A DNA stretch of 12,041 nucleotides from Actinomycetota bacterium (GTDB lineage: Bacteria > Actinomycetota > Acidimicrobiia > Acidimicrobiales > BP-101), in the NCBI GenBank assembly GCA_030838265.1, contig JAUTXA010000196.1, positions 1 to 12,041 of the forward strand. The letters are read 5' to 3'. Positions 5,421 to 11,159 of this stretch are shown piece by piece; within the stretch, counting starts at the first letter, position 1; every line of letters begins with the position of its first letter. Made by a program: the position numbers and the translations under genes. The notes beneath the pieces were generated by a model that had not been told where the DNA came from, ran no database searches, and was given only the letters and a program-made list of their open reading frames with translations.

Positions 5421-6149
5421 TCAGGTGTCGACGTCCCAGTCAGGTCCGGCCCCAAGTCGCAATCTCCGGCCCACCACGTCGCCGGCCACCTCGACCAGCG
5501 GGCGGCCGTTGCCGAAGGCGTGGGCGCGGAGGCGGATCATGGCCTGCGCCAGGGTGACATCGAGCTGGGCCGCGATCATGCCCGATGCCTGGTGGACCAC
5601 GTACTGGAAGTTCCCGGTGGCCTCGAGCTCAGCGGCCAGCTGGCCCTCAGGGGCATTGGCTTGCAGCACCAGCACGGCTTGGGCCACGACATCGGCCACG
5701 GCCAGGGCGTCGGCGTGCTGCTCGTCACTGAGCGCCCCCGTCCGGTCTCGGTAGAGGTTGAGAGCCCCGAGCCGGACGGACCCCACTTGCAAGGGGAACC
5801 CGAACACGGCTCGCACGCCCGCGGCGATGGCGGGCTGGGCGAACGCCAACCAGCGCAGAGCGTGCGGATGAGCCAGATCGGGCTCGAGCACGGGTCGGTC
5901 CTCGTTGTACGCGTCGACACACGGTCCTTCGCCCAAGTCGTATTGCAGCTGCTCTATCAGGGCGCTCACATCGTTGGTCGTGCACACCGAACCCCTCGGC
6001 ACGTCGCCGGACATCAACATGATCCCTGCGCCACTCATCTCGGTGACATCGGCGCAGAGCTGGCACAGCCGCGCCGTGTCGGGCTCCGAACCCTCGATGG
6101 CCACGAGGCGGCTGAGAATCCGCAGCCGGCGCTCGCCGGGCACTCTCAA
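5421..6149 (-). CDS. GAF-ANTAR RNA-binding antitermination regulator (copy 2)
   Basis: A 242-residue protein with a GAF domain over roughly residues 15-165 and an ANTAR domain over about 177-232. GAF landmarks are SGAGIMLMSGDVPRGSVC (39-56), LGEGPCVDAYNEDRPVLEPDL (72-92) and RLGALNLYRDR (126-136). The ANTAR core reads NFQYVVHQASGMIAAQLDV, then RLRAHAFGNGRPLVEVAGDVV. As for copy 1, the expected role is ligand-controlled RNA binding that lets polymerase pass terminators. The start is uncertain: the frame is open to 6713, but recognisable sequence begins at LRVPGERRLRIL. I chose TTG 6149, which lies six bases behind TCCGAT, a weak -10; GTG 6143 is the alternative. An AGGAGAG at 6180-6174 does not precede an in-frame start closely. 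It is divergent from the ferredoxin gene across about 190 bases. Confidence 0.85.
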   Translation of the reverse strand: MRVPGERRLRILSRLVAIEGSEPDTARLCQLCADVTEMSGAGIMLMSGDVPRGSVCTTNDVSALIEQLQYDLGEGPCVDAYNEDRPVLEPDLAHPHALRWLAFAQPAIAAGVRAVFGFPLQVGSVRLGALNLYRDRTGALSDEQHADALAVADVVAQAVLVLQANAPEGQLAAELEATGNFQYVVHQASGMIAAQLDVTLAQAMIRLRAHAFGNGRPLVEVAGDVVGRRLRLGAGPDWDVDT

Positions 6150-6292
6150 GACCGGATCGGAAGCATTGGGGGACTCTCCTGGAAGGGCGCAGCAGGTGGT
6201 GCGCGACCAGGGTCCGGAGCATCGCTCCCGAGCCGGCGGTGGCCGACCCAACACGTCAGGGCTCTTTTGTCGTGTCCCTCTCAGGGTACACC

Positions 6293-6298
6293 CGACCC
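6293..6298 (-). promoter_or_regulatory. possible -10 element for GAF-ANTAR copy 2
   Basis: TACCCT on the minus strand fits TAnnnT and lies in the 190-base gap between the divergent GAF-ANTAR and ferredoxin genes. It would give a leader of about 135 bases. No convincing -35 is seen. The rest of the gap (6150-6326) shows only short weak hairpins, such as GGAGC-GAT-GCTCC. Confidence 0.2.
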
Positions 6299-6326
6299 TC
6301 TTCGAGCCCGCCCGACGAAGCCGTCC

Positions 6327-6332
6327 TAGGGT
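6327..6332 (+). promoter_or_regulatory. -10 element for leaderless ferredoxin gene
   Basis: TAGGGT, again inside CCTAGG, ends six bases before the GTG start at 6339, with no Shine-Dalgarno sequence. The arrangement matches the pyrophosphatase start at 3479 almost base for base (CCTAGGnT then a short GC-rich spacer and GTGG). Confidence 0.5.
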
Positions 6333-6338
6333 GGGCCC

Positions 6339-6737
6339 GTGGCCGGCCTCGCCATCATCACCGAAGCGTGCATCGACGTGAAGGACCGTGCCTGCGTCGA
6401 CGTCTGCCCGGTGCAGTGCATCTACGAGTACAACCCCAGCACCAACACCCTGTTCTCCGAGGAAGAAGCGGGCAGCGGGGTCATCGAGAACACCCACACC
6501 CCGAACCCCGACGCCATCGCCATCTTCGGCGACAGCATCCTCTACGTGAACCTCGACGAGTGCACATCGTGCACCGCCTGCTACCAGCCAGACGTCTGTC
6601 CGGTCGGGGCCATCTACTCCGAGGAGCACGTGCCGGACGGCTCGCCGAACTCGGCGCACTACAACGCCAACGACCCCAACAAGGGCCACGACCACACGTT
6701 CTTCATCCAGCACAGCCGCGACGTCTTCGCCGACTAG
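6339..6737 (+). CDS. 7Fe-type ([3Fe-4S][4Fe-4S]) ferredoxin with long central insert
   Basis: A 132-residue electron carrier. The first half has C11-x7-C19-x3-C23-P-x2-C27, typical of seven-iron ferredoxins. The second half has C75-xx-C78-xx-C81-x5-C87-P. By analogy C11, C19 and C87 would hold a 3Fe-4S cluster and C23, C75, C78 and C81 a 4Fe-4S cluster. Two features differ from ordinary FdxA proteins. About 47 residues separate the two halves (including EEEAGSGVIENTHTPNPDA), and the last spacing is five residues (YQPDV) instead of three. The tail is polar and rich in Asn and His. The GTG start sits directly behind a -10 hexamer. An LLM-class oxidoreductase follows 33 bases later, so co-transcription is likely; whether this ferredoxin feeds that enzyme or another partner is open. 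Confidence 0.88.
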   Translation: MAGLAIITEACIDVKDRACVDVCPVQCIYEYNPSTNTLFSEEEAGSGVIENTHTPNPDAIAIFGDSILYVNLDECTSCTACYQPDVCPVGAIYSEEHVPDGSPNSAHYNANDPNKGHDHTFFIQHSRDVFAD

Positions 6738-6770
6738 CTGGCGTCAACCGGCGACGGGAGAGACCAGACC

Positions 6771-7751
6771 ATGACGAAGCTCGGCTACCAGATCCCCAAC
6801 TTCACCTACGACGGTGTCGGGCCCGCCGACCTGTTCGGGGTCGTCGCCGGCCAGGCGGCGGCCGCTGACCGCTCCGGGTTCGACACGGTGCTACTGATGG
6901 ACCACCTCTATCAGCTGCCGCTCCTCGGTCCGCCCGATGCCTACATGCTCGAGAGCTACACGACGCTCGGCGCCTTGGCGCGACAGACGAGCAGCGTGCG
7001 GCTGGGCGCCCTCGTCACGGGCAACACCTATCGGAACCCGGCGTTGCTGGCCAAGATCCTCACGACCCTCGACATCGTGTCGGGTGGGCGGGCCCAGCTC
7101 GGGATCGGCGCCGGTTGGTTCGAGCTCGAGCACCAGTCGCTCGGCTTCGAGTTCGGCACCTTCACCGACCGCTTCGAGAAGCTCGAAGAGGCGCTGCAGA
7201 TCATCCTGCCCATGCTTCGGGGCGAGCGCCCTACTCTCAACGGCAAGCACTACTCGGTCGAGGGCGCCATCAATCAGCCGCCGCCGATCAGCCGCATCCC
7301 GGTGATGATCGGTGGCGCGGGTGAGAAGAAGACCCTCCGGCTGGTGGCGGCGTACGCCGACGAGTCGAACCTGACCTCGCCGGTCGCCGAGATCGGCCGC
7401 AAGCTCGACGCCTTGGCCGCGCACTGCGAGCGGCTCGGACGCGACCGCTCCGAGATCAAGGTGAGCCAGCAGCTCAACGTCTGCATCGCCGACACCCACG
7501 ACGAGGCCTACGGCGCCATGGCCACCTTCCTCCGGGCCCGCGGCCTCGACCTCGACACCGTCGACAAGGACACTGCCGATCAGATCCTCGCCATGATCGT
7601 GTGGGGCGACCCCGACGAGGTCGGCACCCAGTTGACCGCCGTGCTCGAGCATGGCGTCGACGGCTTCACCTGCTCGCTGCCAGCCAACGGCTTCGACCCC
7701 GACAAGGTCGAGCTCCTGGGCCGCACGGCCAGCAAGGTGCTCGGTCTCTGA
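6771..7751 (+). CDS. LLM-class (luciferase-like) F420-dependent oxidoreductase
   Basis: A 326-residue TIM-barrel oxidoreductase of the luciferase-like superfamily, resembling the actinobacterial F420-dependent group rather than FMN-dependent monooxygenases. Landmarks are GYQIPNF at the first strand (5-11), VLLMDHLYQ (40-48), RLGALVTGNTYRNPALLAK (77-95), SGGRAQLGIGAGWFE (104-118) and PVMIGGAGEKKTLRL in the later barrel, where the cofactor phosphate usually binds. Such enzymes transfer a hydride between reduced F420 and a small organic substrate in the cytoplasm. The substrate cannot be told from sequence. The ATG at 6771 has GGGAGAG eight bases upstream. It follows the ferredoxin gene by 33 bases, likely one transcript, and is separated from the ArsR fusion by that gene's own promoter. 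Cofactor choice (F420 or FMN) is a family-level inference. Confidence 0.88.
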   Translation: MTKLGYQIPNFTYDGVGPADLFGVVAGQAAAADRSGFDTVLLMDHLYQLPLLGPPDAYMLESYTTLGALARQTSSVRLGALVTGNTYRNPALLAKILTTLDIVSGGRAQLGIGAGWFELEHQSLGFEFGTFTDRFEKLEEALQIILPMLRGERPTLNGKHYSVEGAINQPPPISRIPVMIGGAGEKKTLRLVAAYADESNLTSPVAEIGRKLDALAAHCERLGRDRSEIKVSQQLNVCIADTHDEAYGAMATFLRARGLDLDTVDKDTADQILAMIVWGDPDEVGTQLTAVLEHGVDGFTCSLPANGFDPDKVELLGRTASKVLGL

Positions 7752-7753
7752 CC

Positions 7754-7783
7754 TTGACATGTGACTAATTGGTCACCTAATAT
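7754..7783 (+). promoter_or_regulatory. promoter and probable self-operator of the ArsR-SRPBCC gene
   Basis: TTGACA (7754-7759, perfect -35), 18-base spacer, TAATAT (7778-7783), then six bases to the GTG start: a strong leaderless promoter. The spacer holds GTGACTAATTGGTCAC (7761-7776), a 16-base inverted repeat with only one unmatched pair. A repressor bound there would block polymerase. Dimeric ArsR proteins bind palindromes of this size, so the following gene product is the likely ligand. Confidence 0.75.
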
Positions 7784-7789
7784 CGCCGT

Positions 7790-8542
7790 GTGGACGACGT
7801 TTTCAAGGCCCTCGCTGATCCCACCCGGCGGAGCCTGCTCGACGAGCTCTTCCGAGAGGATGGGCAGACGCTGAGCGCACTCGAGGCGGGCCTGCCGATG
7901 ACGCGCTTCGGGGTCATGAAGCACCTGAAGCAACTCGAGGAGGCGGGCCTCGTCGTCACCAAGCGGCGGGGCCGGGAGAAGCTGCACTTTCTCAACCCGG
8001 TGCCGATTCGCCTCGTCCACGACCGATGGGTCAGCAAGTACGCCGAGCCTTGGACCGCTGCCCTCAGCGGCCTCAAGCAGAGACTGGAGAATGGCATGGA
8101 GAAGGTTTTCGAGATCTACATCCGCACCACACCCGAGCGCCTCTGGGAAGCGATCACCGACGGCGAGATCAGGAGCAAGTACACCTTCGGCAACCAGTTC
8201 AGCTCGGACTGGACGAAGGGCTCGCGCTTCGAGATGACCAATCCGAAGGCCCCCGGCGTCCTGGGCGAGGGCGAGAACCTCGAGGTCGACCCGCCTCGCC
8301 GGCTGGTGCAGAGCATGGTCGCCCTCTGGGGCGACGACGTGAAGAGCGAGGGGACCTCGAGAGTCACATGGGAGATCGAGCCGGTCGGTGACTCGTGCCG
8401 CCTCACCCTGACCCACGACCAGCTGCGAGAGGGTGCCAACGAACAGCTCTATGGCGGCTGGCCCATGATCCTCTCCGGCCTGAAGACGTGGCTCGAGACG
8501 GGGGAGCTCCTCACCACGCCCGGGTCCCTGATGTACACCTGA
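7790..8542 (+). CDS. ArsR-family HTH regulator fused to an SRPBCC/AHSA1 domain
   Basis: A 250-residue two-domain protein. Residues 1-92 form an ArsR winged helix, with DVFKALADPTRRSLLDEL (3-20) as the typical first helix, MTRFGVMKHLKQLEEAGLV (37-55) as the recognition helix and TKRRGREKLHFLN (57-69) as the wing. The ArsR half has no cysteines, so metal sensing is unlikely. Residues 103-245 form an AHSA1-like SRPBCC hydrophobic-pocket domain (MEKVFEIYIRTTPERLWEAITD; final GGWPMILSGLKTWLETGE). These two are often separate adjacent genes; here they are one frame. Met103 (8096) is preceded by GGAGA at five bases, so a separate SRPBCC product by internal initiation is possible. The GTG start lies six bases behind TAATAT. 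Repression of its own promoter, relieved by a ligand in the SRPBCC pocket, is an inference. Confidence 0.9.
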   Translation: MDDVFKALADPTRRSLLDELFREDGQTLSALEAGLPMTRFGVMKHLKQLEEAGLVVTKRRGREKLHFLNPVPIRLVHDRWVSKYAEPWTAALSGLKQRLENGMEKVFEIYIRTTPERLWEAITDGEIRSKYTFGNQFSSDWTKGSRFEMTNPKAPGVLGEGENLEVDPPRRLVQSMVALWGDDVKSEGTSRVTWEIEPVGDSCRLTLTHDQLREGANEQLYGGWPMILSGLKTWLETGELLTTPGSLMYT

Positions 8543-8575
8543 GCGATCGAGCGGGCCGCGGCAGCGCCGGAGTCG

Positions 8576-8896
8576 CTACCGCGCCCGAGGGCGCCCACCC
8601 TCGCTGGCCTTGGCCTCTGCCGCCTTGAGCTGCCGCTGCAGGTCAGCCACCTCGGCCTCGAGCACGAGGATGCGACGAATGCCGGCGAGGGTTAGACCCT
8701 CGCCGGTCATCTCGGTCACCTTCTGGACCCGGGCGACATCAGCCCGGCTGTAGCGACGTTGCCCCCCCTGCGACCGGGCCGGCCGGACGACCTCTTCGAC
8801 GTCGACTCGCCTGAGGAAGGCGGGCTGGACTCCCAGCATCCCGGCCACCTGGCCGACCGTGTACAGAGGGGCGAGCTCGTCGTCGAAGGGCAACAT
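8576..8896 (-). CDS. MerR-family regulator, HspR-like
   Basis: A 106-residue regulator. LYTVGQVAGMLGVQPAFLRR (residues 11-30) is the MerR helix-turn-helix, VVRPARSQGGQRRYSRADVARV is the wing and second helix, and VTEMTGEGLTLAGIRRILVLEAEVADLQRQLKAAEAKA is the helical region ending in a dimer coiled coil. The GLTLAGIRRIL segment is characteristic of HspR, the repressor of actinobacterial heat-shock genes. The arrangement behind hsp20 supports that role. The DNA-binding loop (VDVEEVV) differs from the usual Y-E-R-x-G-L, so the target may differ from classical HAIR sites. ATG 8896 is chosen; a TTG immediately before it (8899) is also possible. The hsp20 stop is only 16 bases upstream, so one operon is likely. 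No cysteines for a metal or redox sensor are present. Confidence 0.85.
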   Translation of the reverse strand: MLPFDDELAPLYTVGQVAGMLGVQPAFLRRVDVEEVVRPARSQGGQRRYSRADVARVQKVTEMTGEGLTLAGIRRILVLEAEVADLQRQLKAAEAKASEGGRPRAR

Positions 8897-8912
8897 CAAG
8901 GATCAGGTCTCG

Positions 8913-9368
8913 TCAGACGCCGGTGGTCACGCGCTCTTGCGATTGCGTGTCGATCGAGGTTCGTCCCCCGTCGGAGACGTTGATGGGCACGCGCCGGGGC
9001 TTGGCCTTTTCGGCGATGGGAACCCGCAGGGTCAGGACGCCGTCCGCGTACTGGGCGTCGATGCGTTCGGTGTCGAGGGTGTCCCCCATGAAGAGCTGGC
9101 GGCTGAACGTGCCGTGGGGGCGCTCGGCCACGAGCAGCTCGACATCCTCGGCCTGAGCCCGAGCCCGCTGGGCGTGGACGGTGAGGACGTTCTTCTCGAC
9201 GGTGAGCTCGATGGACTGGGCGTCGACGCCCGGTAGATCGAACTGCACGACGAAGGCATCGCCGTTGCGGAAGGCATCGATCGGCATGGCGGCCGGTCGA
9301 GTGGGGGTGCCGAGGACCTGCTGGGTGAGCCGGTCAAGGTCACGGAACGGATCGGTACGCATCAGCAT
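8913..9368 (-). CDS. small heat-shock protein, Hsp20/alpha-crystallin family
   Basis: A 151-residue ATP-independent holdase chaperone that keeps unfolding proteins soluble. The N-terminus MLMRTDPFRDLDRLTQQVLG is the usual Hsp20 arm. The alpha-crystallin domain runs about residues 30-130: PIDAFRNGDAFVVQFDLPGVDAQSIELTVEKNVLTVHAQ, then AERPHGTFSRQLFMGDTLDTERIDAQYADGVLTLRVP, where the A-x-x-x-[DN]-G-V-L-x-[LIV] signature is intact. The tail carries KPRRVPI, the conserved I/V-x-I/V-type oligomerisation motif. The ATG at 9368 has a perfect AGGAGG seven bases upstream (9381-9376), the strongest ribosome binding site in the window. It heads an operon with the HspR-like merR gene; stress induction through that regulator is the natural model. 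A second in-frame ATG is at 9362. Confidence 0.95.
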   Translation of the reverse strand: MLMRTDPFRDLDRLTQQVLGTPTRPAAMPIDAFRNGDAFVVQFDLPGVDAQSIELTVEKNVLTVHAQRARAQAEDVELLVAERPHGTFSRQLFMGDTLDTERIDAQYADGVLTLRVPIAEKAKPRRVPINVSDGGRTSIDTQSQERVTTGV

Positions 9369-9400
9369 CTGCTGGCCTCCTCTCAGGACTGGTGCTGATA

Positions 9401-9430
9401 CCTATAAATCGAGTGAGCGGAAACTGTCAA
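9401..9430 (-). promoter_or_regulatory. promoter of the hsp20-merR operon
   Basis: On the minus strand TTGACA (9430-9425) is followed by 18 bases and TATAGG (9406-9401), in an A/T-rich patch unusual for this window. The leader is about 25-30 bases and carries the AGGAGG site. The -35 lies within CTTGACA, similar to the CTTGA arm of HspR (HAIR) sites, but a matching second arm at the standard distance is missing. Confidence 0.55.
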
Positions 9431-9461
9431 GTGCAGTTGTAGGTTTCTTTGGCGCCAGTCG

Positions 9462-10493
9462 CTAGGGCCTCACAGCCACCTGGGCCGCGGCTTGACGACG
9501 CCACGAGTCCTGCATGGCGGCAACCTCGTCCATTCCGGTCGTACCCGGCGACGGGGCCTCGGCTCGGTAGGGCTCACCGAGGAAGGCGGCGCCGACTGAT
9601 CCCACCGACGCGCCGAGCGCCACCAGGTCGTAGCCCCCCTCGAGGAAGGCGACGAGCCGCCCCCGCTCCGGGACCCACGACGACACCCGAGCAGCCAGGT
9701 CGCCGTAGTCACCGGCGGTCAGGGCCCAGCCGCCGATGGGATCGGCGCGATGGCCGTCGAACCCAGCCGACACCAGCACCCACGTGGGTGCGAAGGCCGA
9801 GACCGTCGGCTCGACGAGCTCGTCGAAGGCCAGACGAACGGCGTCGCCCGCCGTGCCCGACGGCAGGGGGATGTTGAGGGTGCCGCCTCGGGCGCTCGGT
9901 CCCCCGACCTCGGTTCCTCGGCCCGTCCCAGGGAACAACCCGCGCTCGTGCACCGAGACGAAGAGCACCCGAGGGTCGTCCCAGAAGATCTCCTGGGTGC
10001 CATTGCCGTGGTGCACGTCCCAGTCGACGATCGCGACTCGCTCGCCTCGCGCCACCAGGGCGGCGGCGGTGACCGCCACGTTGTTCAGAAGGCAGAACCC
10101 CATGGCCTGCTCGGGCCCGGCGTGGTGACCGGGCGGCCGGGCCAGCACCAAGGCGGCATCCCCCGCGTGACGGTCGAGAGCAGCGACCGCCTCGATCCCG
10201 GCGCCGGCGGCCAGCAGGGCGGTCGACCACGAGCCCTTCGACATCGAGGTGTCAGGGTCGAGATGGCCACCTCCCGCCGCGCTCACACCCTCGAGGAAGG
10301 CGAGATAGGCCGGAGCATGGACGCGGTGCAGCTCGTGCGAGGTGGCGGGACGGGCCCGGGTCGCGACAATGGCGTCGTGCAGGCCAGCCGTCATGAGACC
10401 GTCCCACGCCGCCCTGGTTCGCTCTGCTCGCTCGGGGTGGCCGGGCCCGGCATCGTGCTCGTCACTCGAGGCGTTGCTCACGACGACCAGCAT
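9462..10493 (-). CDS. histone deacetylase-family zinc amidohydrolase (protein or polyamine deacetylase)
   Basis: A 343-residue class II-type HDAC/acetylpolyamine amidohydrolase fold enzyme, expected to remove acetyl or related acyl groups from lysines or small amines. The active site is intact: RPPGHHA with His123 and His124; DWDVHHGNGT with zinc ligands Asp159 and His161; SAGFDGHRADP with zinc ligand Asp246; EGGYD with the transition-state Tyr288. The N-terminal HPERAERTRAAW motif is typical of bacterial members. The ATG at 10493 overlaps the TGA of the upstream GNAT acetyltransferase by one base (TGATG), so translation is coupled and the two proteins are probably made in fixed ratio. The pairing suggests that the deacetylase reverses the acetyltransferase reaction. 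Acetoin-utilisation AcuC or acetylpolyamine hydrolase are alternative roles. Confidence 0.93.
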   Translation of the reverse strand: MLVVVSNASSDEHDAGPGHPERAERTRAAWDGLMTAGLHDAIVATRARPATSHELHRVHAPAYLAFLEGVSAAGGGHLDPDTSMSKGSWSTALLAAGAGIEAVAALDRHAGDAALVLARPPGHHAGPEQAMGFCLLNNVAVTAAALVARGERVAIVDWDVHHGNGTQEIFWDDPRVLFVSVHERGLFPGTGRGTEVGGPSARGGTLNIPLPSGTAGDAVRLAFDELVEPTVSAFAPTWVLVSAGFDGHRADPIGGWALTAGDYGDLAARVSSWVPERGRLVAFLEGGYDLVALGASVGSVGAAFLGEPYRAEAPSPGTTGMDEVAAMQDSWRRQAAAQVAVRP

Positions 10494-11056
10494 CAGACGG
10501 CGACTGCGACCGGGGCCGAGGCCGCCATCGGGCGCTGACGAGCCGCGTCAACCACGAATTTCACGTGGACGACGCCTTGATCCCAATGGGCCGTCACGTC
10601 GGAGCCGACGTGACGAAAGACGCTCAGCATGGGGCGGTTGTCGGCCAGGGTGTCAGCCTCGAGGGTCGTGATGCCCTGGTCTGCGGCCGCCGCGGCCAGG
10701 CACTCCAAGAGAAGGGACGCGATGCCGTGAGCCTGGTGGGCGTCATCGATGACGAAGGCGACCTCGGCCGACGTCGGGCTGATGCGGTCGTAGCGAGCCA
10801 CGCCGACGAGGGCGCCGGCCTGGGTCGCGACGAAGGCATTCCGGTCGATCGAGTCGACCGTCGTGAAGAAGGCGGCCTCGGTCTCGGAGAGGCGAGGGTG
10901 GGCAGAGAAGAACCGCCGCCTGATCGTCTCCGGCGACAGGCCGCGGTGAAAGGCCACCAATGCGGGCGCGTCGGCGGGGACGATGGGTCGCACATGCACC
11001 GATGTTCCGTCGGCCAGCACGAAATCGATCGAGGTCGCAAGCGGCGAGAAGACCAT
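10493..11056 (-). CDS. GNAT-family N-acetyltransferase (possibly protein lysine acetyltransferase)
   Basis: A 187-residue single-domain GNAT enzyme. The start FVLADGTSVHVRPIVPADAPALVAFHRGLSPETIRRRFF (12-50) resembles the GNAT half of Pat-type lysine acetyltransferases. AEVAFVIDDAHQAHGIASLLLECL (97-120) is motif A, with Q-x-x-G-x-A (108-113) binding the acetyl-CoA pyrophosphate and Glu98 at the position of the general base in Pat enzymes. It lacks the cyclic-nucleotide-binding domain of mycobacterial Pat and the ADP-forming CoA-ligase part of Gcn5-like Pat. Control would therefore be through expression or another partner. ATG 11056 is chosen where recognisable sequence begins; CACGAT, a weak -10, lies six bases upstream. 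It is coupled to the HDAC gene by TGATG and diverges from the DevR-like gene. The substrate is not known. Confidence 0.87.
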   Translation of the reverse strand: MVFSPLATSIDFVLADGTSVHVRPIVPADAPALVAFHRGLSPETIRRRFFSAHPRLSETEAAFFTTVDSIDRNAFVATQAGALVGVARYDRISPTSAEVAFVIDDAHQAHGIASLLLECLAAAAADQGITTLEADTLADNRPMLSVFRHVGSDVTAHWDQGVVHVKFVVDAARQRPMAASAPVAVAV

Positions 11057-11159
11057 GGGTCCATCGTGGGCTCGCCCGCTCGGGCTGAAACAGAGGCCAA
11101 GGTCCCTTTCCAGGCCGCTGACGGAGACCTCGGTGGCCGACGACTGGCACGATGGCACG
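11057..11159. promoter_or_regulatory. divergent control region between the GNAT-HDAC and DevRS operons
   Basis: CACGATGG occurs on the minus strand (11068-11061), six bases (counted from CACGAT) before the GNAT ATG. It occurs again on the plus strand (11148-11155), at the same distance before the DevR GTG. CACGAT differs from TAnnnT at its first base. In the middle, the minus strand reads GGGACCTTGGCC (11106-11095), which shares the GGGAC arm and central T residues of the DosR box but not its second arm. Both observations are hexamer-scale and unproven. Confidence 0.35.

Noticed and set aside
4690..5754. Plus-strand frame of 354 codons opposite the GAF-ANTAR genes
   Set aside because: Composition typical of antisense frames, and both GAF-ANTAR proteins on the other strand are intact.
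6150..6713. N-terminal extension of GAF-ANTAR copy 2 over the ferredoxin gene
   Set aside because: It would run antisense through an intact ferredoxin with correct cysteine motifs, and its sequence is Val/Gly/Asp-rich shadow translation.
9408..9432. Classical HspR (HAIR) operator
   Set aside because: One CTTGA arm is present, but the partner arm reads ACTCGA at a wrong spacing; not a credible inverted repeat of the known type.
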